Assembly: GCF_003852425.1 (NCBI RefSeq)
Contig: NZ_QAJN01000007.1
Location: 300,329 to 364,328, forward strand
Direction: 5' to 3'
Length of the DNA stretch: 64,000 nt
From: Paucibacter sp. KBW04
GTDB lineage: Bacteria > Pseudomonadota > Gammaproteobacteria > Burkholderiales > Burkholderiaceae_C
Made by a program: the position numbers and the translations under genes. Shown here one piece after another: positions 1 to 9,176 of this stretch. Within the stretch, counting starts at the first letter, position 1, and every line of letters starts with the position of its first letter. Below the pieces are notes generated by a model. The model did no database searches. It worked only from the letters and a program-made list of their open reading frames with translations, and had not been told where the DNA came from.

Positions 1-38
1 TTAAATCACTCTGACCCCATTTTTTTAACCCCATTTTT
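1..38. repeat. TCTGACCCC-family extragenic repeat (copy 1, truncated by window edge)
   Basis: Positions 8-23 read ACTCTGACCCCATTTT, identical over 16 bases to 22090-22105. A shorter match, TCTGACCCCATT, lies at 19160-19171. It sits just downstream of the sulP-type stop codon and is followed by a second CCCCATTTTTTT run. The sequence shows a short dispersed motif; linking it to a REP-like mobile repeat is inference. Confidence 0.45.
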
Positions 39-1727
39 TTAGATCACCGGCGAAGGGTCATTGCGCAAGGGGCGCTCGCCTTCCACCATGCCTTGGTGGT
101 GGCTGAGAAAGACCTGACCCTCGAACCAGCGCTGCCAGTCGCTGGCACGCAGGCGGTCCAGCACCGGGCCTTTGACCTCGGACAGATCCAGGCGTCGGCC
201 TTGCGATTTGAGGCTGGCATGCAGCTCGCGCAAGGCCTCCAGGCCGCTGAAGTCGATGCTGTTGACCGGTGACATCAAGAGCACCACCCGGCGCACCAGG
301 GGCTGGGTCTGCAAATAGCCCTGCACCACATCGCTCAAGCCCCGCGCATTGGTGAACACCAGGCTCTCATCGATGCGCAAACCCATCACATCGGGCAAGC
401 ACTCGACCGCATGGCGGTCCACATTGCGGTAATGCTCGGTGCCAGGCACCCGGCCGATCTGCGCCACATGCGGGCGCGCGCTGCGCTGCAAGAGCAGGGC
501 GATGGAACCCACCACGCCCAGGCCCAAGCCCACGGCCAGATTGACGCCCAGCACCGTCAGACAGACCAGCAACATCAGCAAGGCCTCGGGCCGCGCATAG
601 CGCCAAGCATCGACAAAGGGCTGGAACTTCAGACCCGACAAAACCGCCACCAAGATGGTGGCCGAGAGCACCGCCTTGGGCAGCCAGGCCAAAGGTGCTG
701 CCAGCAGCAGCATGGCCAAGCCCATGAAGACCGCCACAAAAGCGCCGCTCAAACGACTGCGGCTGCCCGCGTCCTGCAACAAGACGCTGCGCGAAAAACT
801 GCCCCCCACCGGCATGCCGCCACTGAAGGCCGCGATCAGATTGGCCGCCCCCAGGCCGCGCAACTCGGCCGCCGGGTTGACCCGCTCGCCGCGCCGGCGC
901 GCCAGCGACTCGGCCACCACCAAGCTGCTGACGTAAGCCATCAGCGACAAGAGCAAGGCGTGCGGCAGCAAGCCCAGCCAGAGGGCGGCGTCCAGGCGCG
1001 GCAGGCTGGGCCGCAGATCCAGCGGCGGCAGCGTGCCCAGCACGGCCACGCCGTGGGAGAGTGCATCGGTCTGCCAGGCCAAGCCCATGGCCGCCAGCAG
1101 CAGGCCCAGCGGCGCCAAGCGCGCCAAGGTGGGCGGCAGCCAGCGCCGCCCGGCCAGCAGCAGGGCGCAAGCACCCAGGCCATAGGCCAGGGTCAGGTCT
1201 TGCCAGACCAGGCCATGGGCCCAAAATTCTTGCGCCAAGGAAGGCAGATCCACACCTTTGGCCGGGCTACCAATCAGCACCGGCAGCTGGCTGATCGCGA
1301 TGCTCAGCGTTGCACCGGTCTCAAAGCCGTAAAGCACCGGCACCGAGAGCAAGGAGGCCAGGGCATCCAGACGCAAGGCGGCAGCCAGGAGCAGGATCAG
1401 GCCCATCTCGGCCGCCAGCACCAGCGCCCCCTCGGCCGGGCTGACCCCGGCCGGCATGGCGCCCAGGGCTTGGGCAATCATCAGCGCCAGCACGGCCACC
1501 GGCCCCACCGCCAGCACCGGGCTTGAGCCCAGGGCGGCATAGGCCAGCAAGGGCAGCAAGCTGGCGTAGAGACCGATCTGCGGTGGCAGCCCGGCCAGCA
1601 TGGCATAGGCCAGGCTTTGCGGGATCAAGAGCACGCTGACGACAAAGGCGGCCAGCACATCCTCGCGCACATGGGGTTGACGCAGGTGGGAGTGCAGCGT
1701 TTCGAGCGTGGTCTTCATCGGCGCCAT
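39..1727 (-). CDS. SulP-family sulfate/anion transporter with STAS domain
   Basis: Predicted inner-membrane anion transporter or exchanger of the SulP/SLC26 family, 562 aa. The N-terminal two thirds hold about 10-12 hydrophobic helices, beginning with a segment rich in PQSLAYAMLAGLPP, the family signature. The last ~120 residues form a STAS domain (VVLLMSPVNSIDFSGLEAL) that would face the cytoplasm. I chose the ATG at 1727 (MAPMKTTLETLH); the reading frame extends 49 residues further upstream but that part is Arg/Cys-rich, lacks homology hallmarks and overlaps the upstream gene. An ATG at 1718 is an alternative. The start lies 22 bp after the upstream cyclase gene, so co-transcription is likely. 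The substrate (sulfate, bicarbonate or other) cannot be read from sequence. Confidence 0.9.
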   Translation of the reverse strand: MAPMKTTLETLHSHLRQPHVREDVLAAFVVSVLLIPQSLAYAMLAGLPPQIGLYASLLPLLAYAALGSSPVLAVGPVAVLALMIAQALGAMPAGVSPAEGALVLAAEMGLILLLAAALRLDALASLLSVPVLYGFETGATLSIAISQLPVLIGSPAKGVDLPSLAQEFWAHGLVWQDLTLAYGLGACALLLAGRRWLPPTLARLAPLGLLLAAMGLAWQTDALSHGVAVLGTLPPLDLRPSLPRLDAALWLGLLPHALLLSLMAYVSSLVVAESLARRRGERVNPAAELRGLGAANLIAAFSGGMPVGGSFSRSVLLQDAGSRSRLSGAFVAVFMGLAMLLLAAPLAWLPKAVLSATILVAVLSGLKFQPFVDAWRYARPEALLMLLVCLTVLGVNLAVGLGLGVVGSIALLLQRSARPHVAQIGRVPGTEHYRNVDRHAVECLPDVMGLRIDESLVFTNARGLSDVVQGYLQTQPLVRRVVLLMSPVNSIDFSGLEALRELHASLKSQGRRLDLSEVKGPVLDRLRASDWQRWFEGQVFLSHHQGMVEGERPLRNDPSPVI

Positions 1728-1749
1728 TGTCGGCACAAATTGCACAAGC

Positions 1750-3873
1750 TCAGTGCGGGCCCAATACCTCGCGCAAATGCACCCGGTCCGAGCTACAAGC
1801 CGCCTCGAAATCGGCCTCGATCTGCTGCAGGGCCGAGCTGTCGTCCGCCTGCACGGTGGCGATGCCCAGGGCACGGTTGCGGCCCTTGGCCTTGGCCATA
1901 TAGAGCGCCATATCGGCCCAGTTGACGGCTTGCTCCCAGTGCAAGGGCAGCTGGGCGGGCGGCAAGGGGAAATGTGCGAAGCCGATGGAGGCGGTCACGC
2001 GCAAGGGCCCGCCACTGCTTTGCACCGGCTCCCCGCCTATGCACATCAGCACCCGCTCGGCCAGCTGGCCGAGCTGCTCCTGGCTGACGTCGGCCGTGAA
2101 GACCAGGAACTCCTCGCCGCCCCAGCGCACCACCAGGTCCTCGTGGCGCACGGCATGGCTGATGCGCCGCGCCACCTCGCAGATCACGATATCGCCCACG
2201 GCATGACCGTACTCGTCGTTGACATGCTTGAAGTGGTCGATGTCTATCATCAGCAGGGCGCCGGTGAAACGGCTTTGCGCCTGCTGCTCCATCACCGCGA
2301 GGAAATGGCGGCGGTTGGCCAGATCGGTCAGCGGGTCGCGCTCGCTCTGGGCCCGCAGCAAGGCTTCGTTAGCCTTCAGGCGCTTGTTGGCGGCGCGCAC
2401 CCGGCGCACCATCACCGTGGTCAGGGCCAAGGAGAGCAGCAGCAGGGCCGCCACCGCCGCCCCCACCTGGGTGAGCAGATGACGGTTGCTGAGCTGGTGG
2501 TCTTTGAGGCTGTTGTCGCGCGCCAGCAGGTCCAGATCGCGCTGCTTGCGCTCGATGTCGTACTTGATCTGCAGTTGCTGCAGGGCGGCCTCACGATTGC
2601 TGGCATGCACCTGGGCGCTGAGCTTGCGCTCCTCGTGATAGATGGCAATCGCTTCCTTGGCCCGGCCGGCGCCCTCCATCGCCTCGCCCATCTCGCGCAG
2701 CTCCAGCATGCGCAGACTCTGGTCGGGCTGGCCCACGCGCAGCTCGTCCACCCGGGCGGCCTCGCGCTTGGCGTTCTCGAACTGGCCCAGATACACATAG
2801 GCCACCGAGAGGTTGTGGCGCAGACTTCGCTCTATGCGTAGATCAAAGCGCTGCAATGCCATGGGCAGGGCCTGCAGGGCCAAAGTTACGGCTTGAGCCG
2901 CCTGCCCTTGGTGCATCAAGGTGTCCACCTGATTGGCACGGATTTGCAAGCCCACACGAATCGCATCGGCTTGTTCAGCGAAGGTTAGACCGTCCTCTAG
3001 CGCTTGCAACTGGGTCGGAAGATCGCGGCGAATCGAAGCCAAGGTCGCTTCATATACCTTGATTTGAGCCATCGCCAGCGGATCGCCCTGGGCGGTCTGC
3101 AAGGCTTGGACCAGCCAACGCCGCGAGGCCGCGTCCTGGTCTTGGGAATGCGCCAGCAAGGCCAGCGAGCCCATGCTGATGGCACTCATAAACGCGTCGC
3201 CCCCGGCTTCGGCCAGCTCAAGGCCGTATCGCGCAGTAGCCTCGGCAAAAGGCAAGGTACCCTCATTGCGCTGCTTGCGCTCCAGCACCCGCAAGGCATA
3301 CCAGAGGCTGCGGAAATCACAGCCCTTGGCAATGCTGGCGCGCAAATCACTGCGCACGCAGGCCTTCTCCAGCCCTGCCACGGCGCGTTGAGCCAGGGCG
3401 GCGGCCGGCAAGGGCTGGCCCTGGCGATCGGCAATCTCGGCGCGCAGCAGATCCAGTCGGTTGCCAAACAAAGGGTCGGTCGACAAGCTATTGGCCAGGC
3501 GCTCGGCCGTGACGAAATCGGCGGCCTGGACGGCGATGCGGGCTTCGACCCAGCGCATCTGCTGCTGATGTTCGGTGTTAGCTGGGTCGCGCTGCAGCTG
3601 GTGCAGGCCGCGCAAGGCCTCGTCCGGCCTGTCGTAGGCGCGGCGCAGCAAGAGGCTCAGGCTGGCATCCAGCTTGGGATCGGGCGGGGCGTCGGGCCGC
3701 AGATCGGCCAGCAAAGAACTCGCCGAGGCGGCGGTCAGGGCCGGCGGAGGCGCGGTGGCGGAGACGCTGCGGGCATCGGCCCACACCGGCAGCACGCCCA
3801 AGCTGGCCAGCAGGCACGCGCAGCCCAGGGCTTGCAAGACGCGCGGCGCCACCCAGCCGGCTCGCACACTCAT
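1750..3873 (-). CDS. TPR-repeat diguanylate cyclase (GGDEF), membrane anchored
   Basis: Predicted diguanylate cyclase making c-di-GMP, 707 aa. An N-terminal signal-like hydrophobic stretch (residues ~10-32) is followed by a periplasmic helical TPR-like region (~60-430), a coiled coil, one transmembrane helix (~470-492) and a C-terminal cytoplasmic GGDEF domain. The active-site motif is GGEEF at residues 585-589, preceded by the DIDHFKHVND substrate motif, so the cyclase should be active. No RxxD inhibitory site stands directly before the motif. It overlaps the upstream paralog by 4 bp (ATGA), indicating translational coupling. The two proteins share architecture from the TPR region through the GGDEF, pointing to an old tandem duplication. 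The sensed signal is unknown. Confidence 0.88.
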   Translation of the reverse strand: MSVRAGWVAPRVLQALGCACLLASLGVLPVWADARSVSATAPPPALTAASASSLLADLRPDAPPDPKLDASLSLLLRRAYDRPDEALRGLHQLQRDPANTEHQQQMRWVEARIAVQAADFVTAERLANSLSTDPLFGNRLDLLRAEIADRQGQPLPAAALAQRAVAGLEKACVRSDLRASIAKGCDFRSLWYALRVLERKQRNEGTLPFAEATARYGLELAEAGGDAFMSAISMGSLALLAHSQDQDAASRRWLVQALQTAQGDPLAMAQIKVYEATLASIRRDLPTQLQALEDGLTFAEQADAIRVGLQIRANQVDTLMHQGQAAQAVTLALQALPMALQRFDLRIERSLRHNLSVAYVYLGQFENAKREAARVDELRVGQPDQSLRMLELREMGEAMEGAGRAKEAIAIYHEERKLSAQVHASNREAALQQLQIKYDIERKQRDLDLLARDNSLKDHQLSNRHLLTQVGAAVAALLLLSLALTTVMVRRVRAANKRLKANEALLRAQSERDPLTDLANRRHFLAVMEQQAQSRFTGALLMIDIDHFKHVNDEYGHAVGDIVICEVARRISHAVRHEDLVVRWGGEEFLVFTADVSQEQLGQLAERVLMCIGGEPVQSSGGPLRVTASIGFAHFPLPPAQLPLHWEQAVNWADMALYMAKAKGRNRALGIATVQADDSSALQQIEADFEAACSSDRVHLREVLGPH

Positions 3874-6053
3874 ACCGTTGGCTCCAAGACTGGCCCTTGC
3901 AGGGTTTGCAGGCTGATCTGCCCCTCGCGCCAGGAGGACTCCATCTGCGCCGTCAGCTGCTGCAGCTGCGGTTCGTCCTTGGCGTCCACGCTTTCAATAC
4001 CGTAAGCCTTGTTGCGGCCATGAGCCTTGGCCAGATACATGGCGGTGTCCACCAGATCGATGGCCCGCTCCCAGCTGGGCACCAAACCGTGCGGCATGAT
4101 GGGCAGGCAGGCAAAGCCGATCGAGGCCGTCACCCGTATGGTCTCGCGCCCATGCACGATGGGCTGGCTGGCGATCTGGTCCAGCAGGCGCTGAGCCAGG
4201 GCCTTGGCATCGGCGGACTCATGGGAAACAAACGCCGGGCCGCCCCAAGTTGTTTCCCCTCCCCCTCGGGGGGCCTGACGCGCAGCGACAGGTCGGGGGG
4301 CTTCGGTTGCAGCTACCAGGATCAAAAACTCCTCGCCACCCCAGCGCACCACCAGGTCCACCTCCCGCAAGGCCGAGCGCAGGCGCTTGGCCACTTCGAC
4401 CAGCACGCTGTCACCGGCCGCATGGCCGTAGTTGTCATTGATGCGCTTGAAGTGGTCGATATCGATCAGGAATAGCGTGCCGCTGAACTCGCCATCCTCG
4501 GGCTGGCGCTTGATGGCGGCCTGGAAGTAGCGGCGATTGGCCAGGCCGGTCAGCGGGTCGCGCTCGCTCTGGTGCTTGAGCGCCTCATTGCTGCGCGCCA
4601 AGGCATGGTTGGTCTTGCGTATGCGCTGATAGGCCAGGCCCAGCAAGATGGAGGACAGGACGACGCAGCCGCCCATGGCCGCCCACAGCTTGATTTGCAG
4701 ATCGCGGGAGCGCAGCTGCTCGGCCTTGAGGCTGTTATCGCGGCCCAGCAGATCAATCTCCTTGGCGCGCTTGTCGTCGTCGTAGCGCGCCTGCGTTTCC
4801 AGCATGGCTTTGCGGGTCTCGGCCCGCAGGGCCTGATCGTCCCAGCGCCGGTGCTGGTGATAGGCCTTGACGGCGCCGGGCAAATCGCCGGCGCGCTCCA
4901 GATACTCGCCCAGCTCCAGCCAACCCAGGGCGGCGTCGCCCACGGAGCCCAGCCTCTCGTCGGTGGCAATGGCCGCCATCACCTCGCGTCGGCCTTCGTC
5001 CACGCGCTTCTGGGAGATCTTGGCAAAGCCAATGTTGTAGCGGGCAACGGCCTCCGAGGTCGGGTCTTTGGCCTTCAGGGCCAGGGGCAGGGCTTCTTCC
5101 GCGACTTGCTGGGCCTGCGAGTAGCTGCCGCGCTTGAGCAGCAGATCGGCGTAATTGGCCAAGGCCAGGGCGAGGAGCTTGTCGGAGCCGGTCTGGCGGG
5201 CATAGGCCTGGGTCTTTTGCGAGGCCTTCAGCGCCAGCTCCATCTGGCCGCGTTCGCTGAGCACGATGGCCAGGGAGTTGTGGATCTGGTACATCAGCGC
5301 CGGGTCCGGGTCCTTGGCCGCCTCGGCCAAGGCCTGCTCGGTGAACTGCAAGGCTTGATCCAATTGCTGGGCCTGTGCATAGGCGTAGGACAACATGCTC
5401 AGCGTTAAGGCCCGGCGCCAGCTCTGGCCCATCTGATCGGCCAGCTTGAGCGCCTCATGCCCCGCCTCGACGGCGCCGTCGAAGTCTCCCGCGTCGCCGC
5501 GCATATGCATCTGAAACTGGTAGCAGCGGATCAGCAAGTCCTTGGGCGCATTGCTGCCCGAGAACGCCGGCAGGGCCTGCAAGGTCTTTAGCGCCTCGCG
5601 CCGCTGGCCCTTCAAGACCAGGATCTCGCCCCTGACAACGTCGGCCGCCAACTGGGCAAGCGAAGACCAGGGGCCTTCGGGCCAGGCCTGTAACTCGACC
5701 AACATCTGCTGGGCAAGGCTCTCATCATGGCTGCGCGCCGCCGCCGCGCCGCGCAGGGCCAGCACCTGCAAACGCTCCAGACTGCTGGGGGCTGTTCTGA
5801 GCTGCAGCTCGCGCAGCTTGCGTTCGTTCTCGTCGTTACTCAGCAAGCCACCACGCTCGATAGCCTCCAGCTCGCGGGCAAAGCTCTGTGCCTCCTCGCC
5901 ACTGAGGCGCAAGCCTTGCAGCGAGGGTGGTGGAGCTGCGGCCTTGGCGCCGACGGCGGCCGAGGGTTCGGGTTGGCAGGCCGTTAGCGAGCACAGCAAA
6001 CCCAGGCTGAGCAGCGCACGGTTCAAGGCCTGGATCAAGGGCCGCCGCGCCAT
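3870..6053 (-). CDS. TPR-repeat diguanylate cyclase lipoprotein-like paralog with insertion in GGDEF domain
   Basis: Second TPR-GGDEF protein, 727 aa from the ATG at 6053. The start is chosen because it gives a lipoprotein-like signal, with hydrophobic LLSLGLLCSLTAC and a potential lipidated Cys; the frame extends upstream to 6131. TPR-like repeats fill ~60-440, then a TM helix and the GGDEF domain with motif GGEEF at 572-576. Between GGEEF and the conserved RVTASIG strand this copy is 29 residues longer than its neighbour: 69 residues to the Ser versus 40. The extra DNA (4228-4310) resembles a palindromic intergenic repeat. Whether the cyclase still folds and works is uncertain. A perfect 12-bp palindrome lies 77 bp upstream of the start. 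Confidence 0.85.
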   Translation of the reverse strand: MARRPLIQALNRALLSLGLLCSLTACQPEPSAAVGAKAAAPPPSLQGLRLSGEEAQSFARELEAIERGGLLSNDENERKLRELQLRTAPSSLERLQVLALRGAAAARSHDESLAQQMLVELQAWPEGPWSSLAQLAADVVRGEILVLKGQRREALKTLQALPAFSGSNAPKDLLIRCYQFQMHMRGDAGDFDGAVEAGHEALKLADQMGQSWRRALTLSMLSYAYAQAQQLDQALQFTEQALAEAAKDPDPALMYQIHNSLAIVLSERGQMELALKASQKTQAYARQTGSDKLLALALANYADLLLKRGSYSQAQQVAEEALPLALKAKDPTSEAVARYNIGFAKISQKRVDEGRREVMAAIATDERLGSVGDAALGWLELGEYLERAGDLPGAVKAYHQHRRWDDQALRAETRKAMLETQARYDDDKRAKEIDLLGRDNSLKAEQLRSRDLQIKLWAAMGGCVVLSSILLGLAYQRIRKTNHALARSNEALKHQSERDPLTGLANRRYFQAAIKRQPEDGEFSGTLFLIDIDHFKRINDNYGHAAGDSVLVEVAKRLRSALREVDLVVRWGGEEFLILVAATEAPRPVAARQAPRGGGETTWGGPAFVSHESADAKALAQRLLDQIASQPIVHGRETIRVTASIGFACLPIMPHGLVPSWERAIDLVDTAMYLAKAHGRNKAYGIESVDAKDEPQLQQLTAQMESSWREGQISLQTLQGPVLEPTV
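4228..4310. repeat. Palindromic intergenic-type repeat inserted in-frame in a GGDEF gene
   Basis: The 17-mer CGCCGGGCCGCCCCAAG at 4233-4249 recurs exactly, inverted, at 56745-56761 in an intergenic repeat. It is followed by CCCCCTCGGGGGG (4261-4273), the counterpart of CCCCCGAGGGG in that copy, and by a second GGGGGG run near 4295. The stretch coincides with the 29-residue excess over the paralogous GGDEF domain and keeps the reading frame. The shared 17-mer and palindromes are seen; insertion of a mobile repeat is inferred. Confidence 0.65.
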
Positions 6054-6129
6054 GCGCGCCGCCCCCGACCCGGACGCGCGTCCAGGGTCGAGTCGACCCG
6101 ACTCAGCAGTAAACCAGCAAGCCATGCTC

Positions 6130-6141
6130 ATTCGTACGAAT
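6130..6141. promoter_or_regulatory. 12-bp perfect palindrome, candidate operator
   Basis: ATTCGTACGAAT is its own reverse complement and lies 77 bp upstream of the chosen start of the first cyclase gene. It could be an operator for a dimeric regulator, but a 12-bp palindrome may also occur by chance. Confidence 0.25.
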
Positions 6142-6350
6142 ATCGGCGGCGTTGGTCTTGGCTTGACAGATCAGATGCGCTTGAATGTGCAGTAATTGTC
6201 AAACCGACGAGCGCACATCCTAGGGCATGGCGAGCATCTGACAGGGGGCCCTTGGCTCAACCGCGGGTTTACCGCGAGTCGGCCTGTGCGGCTGGCGTTG
6301 CGCCAAACCCATAGCTGGCCAGCAAGCCGCAGCCCTAGGACTTGCTGAAG

Positions 6351-6384
6351 CGAGCGAGGCGGCGATGAATGCCGCCCTCGCTCG
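6351..6384 (-). terminator. Hairpin 3' of the ABC importer operon
   Basis: The arms CGAGCGAGGCGGC (6351-6363) and GCCGCCCTCGCTCG (6371-6384) pair over 13 bp with a single bulge and a 7-nt loop. The hairpin begins 16 bp beyond the ATPase stop codon. No clear U-tract follows on the minus strand, so it may act as a 3' stabiliser rather than a classical terminator. Confidence 0.5.
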
Positions 6385-6400
6385 AATTGGGCCTGAGGCC

Positions 6401-8107
6401 TCAGGCCGCCAGACCGGCCGCCGTCGTGGCTTCTTGGTAGCCGCGTGGCACGGCACCCAGCAGGCGCCGGGTGTATTCCTGCTTAGGTGCGTGCAGCAGG
6501 GCCTGGGTTTCGGCTTGCTCGACCACATCGCCGTTCTGCATCACCAAGACCTCGTCGGAGATGAACTTGACGACGGCCAGGTCATGGCTGATGAAGATGT
6601 AGGACAGACCGAACTCGTCCTGCAAGTCCTTCAGCAGATTCAGCACCTGGGCCTGCACCGACACGTCCAGGGCCGAGACGGCTTCGTCCAGCACCAAGAC
6701 CTCGGGGTTCAGCGTCAGGCAGCGCGCGATGGCGATGCGCTGGCGTTGGCCACCGGAGAACTCGTGCGGGTATTTGTTCAGCACGGTGTCGTCCAGGCCC
6801 ACCTTCTTCAGCAAGGCGCTGGCGCGCGCCAGGCGCTCGTCGTGGTCCTTGCCGATCTTGTGGATCTCCATGGGCTCGACCAGGGTCTGACCGATGGTGA
6901 AGCGCGGGTTCAGCGAGGCATAAGGGTTTTGGAACACCACCTGGATGCGGCGGCGCATCTTCTGCCAGTCGTTGCCGCTCATCTTGAGCAGGTCCTGGCC
7001 CTCGAACAGCACCTCGCCGCCGGTGGGCTCGTGCAGACGCAAGAGCGTCAGGCCCATGGTCGTCTTGCCGGAGCCGGACTCACCCACCACGCCCAGGGTA
7101 TAGCCCTTGCGCAGCTTGAAAGACACTTCCTTGACCGCCTTGAATTCCTTCTTGCCGAACAGGCCGCTGCCGAAGAAAAAGCTCTTCTTCAGAGCGCGAG
7201 CTTCCAGAATCACCGGCGCGTTCGGGTCCTTGGCCTTCTCGACCGCGGCGGCCTTGCCCTGGCCCATCTGGTTGGCGATGTGATCGTCGATCACCATCAG
7301 CCGCGCCGGGTTCTCCGTCAGGCTGGGGCGGCAGGCCAGCAAGGCCTTGGTATAGCTGTCTTGCGGGTTCTTGAAGATCTCGGCCACGGGAGCTTTTTCG
7401 CGGATCTCGCCATGGCGCATCACCACCACCTGGTCCGAGATCTCACCCACCACGCCCAAGTCATGCGAGATGAACAGCAAGCTCATCTTGTGCGTGTCCT
7501 TGAGCTTGGCCATCAACTCCATCACCTGGCGCTGGATGGTCACGTCCAGCGCCGTGGTGGGCTCGTCGGCGATCAAAAGCTTAGGGCTGCAAGCCAGGGC
7601 TACGGCAATCATGACCCGCTGCTGCTGGCCGCCCGACATCTCGTGCGGGTAGGCCTTCAGACGGCGCTTGGGTTCGGGGATGCCAACCTCGTTGAGCAAC
7701 TCCTCGGCTCGCACCAGGGCCTGACGCTTCGTCATGCCCATGTGCTTGATCAGGGGCTCCATGATCTGGTCGGCCACGGTGAACACCGGGTTGAGCGAGC
7801 TCATCGGGTCCTGGAACACGCAGGCGATGTCGCGGCCGCGTATGGCTTGCAGCTCGGGCAGCTTGGTCTGCAAGAGGTCACGCCCCTGGAACAGGATCTT
7901 GCCCTGGCGCTCGGCGTTGTCCGGCAGCAGGTTCAGGATGGACATGGCGGTCACGCTCTTGCCCGAACCCGACTCGCCCACCAGGGCGACGGTGGAGTTC
8001 TCTGGCACATCGAAGCTGACGCCCTTGACGGCCAGGGTGCGCTGCATCTGGCCACCCACCTTGCCCATGCGGAAGGCGACCTTGAGGTCTTGAATACTTA
8101 GCAACAT
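6401..8107 (-). CDS. Peptide-type ABC importer, fused double ATPase
   Basis: ATP-binding component of a dipeptide/oligopeptide or microcin-C-type (YejF-like) importer, 568 aa. It is two complete ABC-ATPase modules in one chain. Each has a Walker A (GESGSGKS in the first, GESGSGKT in the second), an LSGGQ-type signature (MSGGQQQR and FSGGQRQR), and a Walker B (LLIADEPTTALD and VLVLDEAVSALD). The ATG at 8107 (MLLSIQDLK) is chosen because the ABC fold begins there; 18 upstream residues overlap the permease gene. It is the last gene of the importer operon, 7 bp after the permease. A fused ATPase fits the YejF group, but the substrate remains unknown. Confidence 0.92.
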   Translation of the reverse strand: MLLSIQDLKVAFRMGKVGGQMQRTLAVKGVSFDVPENSTVALVGESGSGKSVTAMSILNLLPDNAERQGKILFQGRDLLQTKLPELQAIRGRDIACVFQDPMSSLNPVFTVADQIMEPLIKHMGMTKRQALVRAEELLNEVGIPEPKRRLKAYPHEMSGGQQQRVMIAVALACSPKLLIADEPTTALDVTIQRQVMELMAKLKDTHKMSLLFISHDLGVVGEISDQVVVMRHGEIREKAPVAEIFKNPQDSYTKALLACRPSLTENPARLMVIDDHIANQMGQGKAAAVEKAKDPNAPVILEARALKKSFFFGSGLFGKKEFKAVKEVSFKLRKGYTLGVVGESGSGKTTMGLTLLRLHEPTGGEVLFEGQDLLKMSGNDWQKMRRRIQVVFQNPYASLNPRFTIGQTLVEPMEIHKIGKDHDERLARASALLKKVGLDDTVLNKYPHEFSGGQRQRIAIARCLTLNPEVLVLDEAVSALDVSVQAQVLNLLKDLQDEFGLSYIFISHDLAVVKFISDEVLVMQNGDVVEQAETQALLHAPKQEYTRRLLGAVPRGYQEATTAAGLAA

Positions 8108-8114
8108 TTTCAAA

Positions 8115-9176
8115 TCACTCCAGGCCACGCAGCTTGGGATCCAGCGCGTCGCGCAAGGCATCGGTGAACAAGGCGAAGGCGGTCACAAAAACAGCCATCA
8201 CCGCCGTCACGGCGGCCAGCTGCCACCAGTAACCCAGGATCAGCTCGCTTTGCGACTCAGACAGCATGGTGCCCCAGGAGACCTGGTCCACGCCCACGCC
8301 CAGACCCAGATAGGACAGGATCACCTCGCTCTTGATGAAGCTCACCACATGCAGGGAGAGCTGCACCAGGGCCACATGCGAGACATTGGGCAAGATGTGC
8401 TTGAACATGCGCGAGAACTTGGAGGCGCCGATGGCCTCGGCCGAGCGCACATACTCACGCACCGAGTGCTTCATGAACTCCGCGCGAATCAGGCGGTAGA
8501 TGCCGGTCCAGCCCGCCAGGCCCAGAATCATCACGACCGACAGCACGCCGCGGCCGAAGATCACCGCGAAGGCAAAGATCAGCAAGATGCTGGGGATGGC
8601 GGTGAAGACGTTGTAGACCCACTCCAAGAAGTCGCCCACCTTGCCGCCGAAGAAGCCCGACAGGGCGCCCAGCACGGTGCCGATGATGGTGGCCACCACG
8701 GCCGCCAACACGCCCACCAGGATGGAGACTTCCGCGCCCTTGATCACCTTGGACAAGACATCGCGGCCCAGGCGGTCGCCGCCCAGGGGCAGGGTCTCGG
8801 CCTTGACGATGACCTCGGTCTTGTAGGTCTTGGCGCGCTCTTCCCACTCGGCGTACTTGGGCGCCAGGGGGTCGATATCGCTCAGGTCCACATTGGGGCC
8901 CTTGGGTGCGGCCAGCACGCTGTTTGCCTCAGCAGGTGCGGGGCCGACGAAAGTCGGCGGCGCATTGGGCACGCCCACTTCTTTTTGCCAGTTCTTGGCG
9001 ATCAGGCCGGTGCTGGAGGCGAACACCAGCAGCAGGAAGAAGCCCACGATGACCATGGACACCATGCCCACCTTGTCGCTGCGCAGGCGGCGCCAGGCGG
9101 CCGACCAGACGCCTTCGGAGCGCTGGGCGCTCTTGGGCGCCGCGGCATTGTTGTTATTGGAGATGACCGCACTCAT
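8115..9176 (-). CDS. Peptide-type ABC importer permease (OppC/YejE-like)
   Basis: Inner-membrane permease, 353 aa, BPD_transp_1 family. An N-terminal TM helix (~32-55) is followed by a ~90-residue periplasmic loop rich in Pro/Ala, then the conserved core with five to six helices. The ATPase-coupling EAA-like loop is visible (EAIGASKFSRMFKHILPN). The motif GGDRLGRDVLSKVIKGAEVS is typical of OppC/DppC/YejE. The start overlaps the stop of the partner permease by 4 bp (ATGA). Together with that permease and the fused ATPase it would form a complete membrane complex fed by the divergently encoded binding proteins. Confidence 0.92.
   Translation of the reverse strand: MSAVISNNNNAAAPKSAQRSEGVWSAAWRRLRSDKVGMVSMVIVGFFLLLVFASSTGLIAKNWQKEVGVPNAPPTFVGPAPAEANSVLAAPKGPNVDLSDIDPLAPKYAEWEERAKTYKTEVIVKAETLPLGGDRLGRDVLSKVIKGAEVSILVGVLAAVVATIIGTVLGALSGFFGGKVGDFLEWVYNVFTAIPSILLIFAFAVIFGRGVLSVVMILGLAGWTGIYRLIRAEFMKHSVREYVRSAEAIGASKFSRMFKHILPNVSHVALVQLSLHVVSFIKSEVILSYLGLGVGVDQVSWGTMLSESQSELILGYWWQLAAVTAVMAVFVTAFALFTDALRDALDPKLRGLE

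Larger units (their letters stand above)
6054..6400. other. Intergenic region between cyclase and ABC ATPase genes
   Basis: 347 bp with no convincing gene. It holds the upstream region of the minus-strand cyclase operon, including the palindrome ATTCGTACGAAT at 6130-6141 and a TTGACA hexamer on the minus strand (6202-6197). At the other end is a long hairpin (6351-6384) just past the stop of the ABC ATPase gene. Nothing else stands out. Confidence 0.5.

Noticed and set aside
1728-1874. N-terminal extension of the SulP transporter
   Set aside because: The extra 49 residues are Arg/Cys-rich, overlap the upstream cyclase gene and precede the family's normal start.
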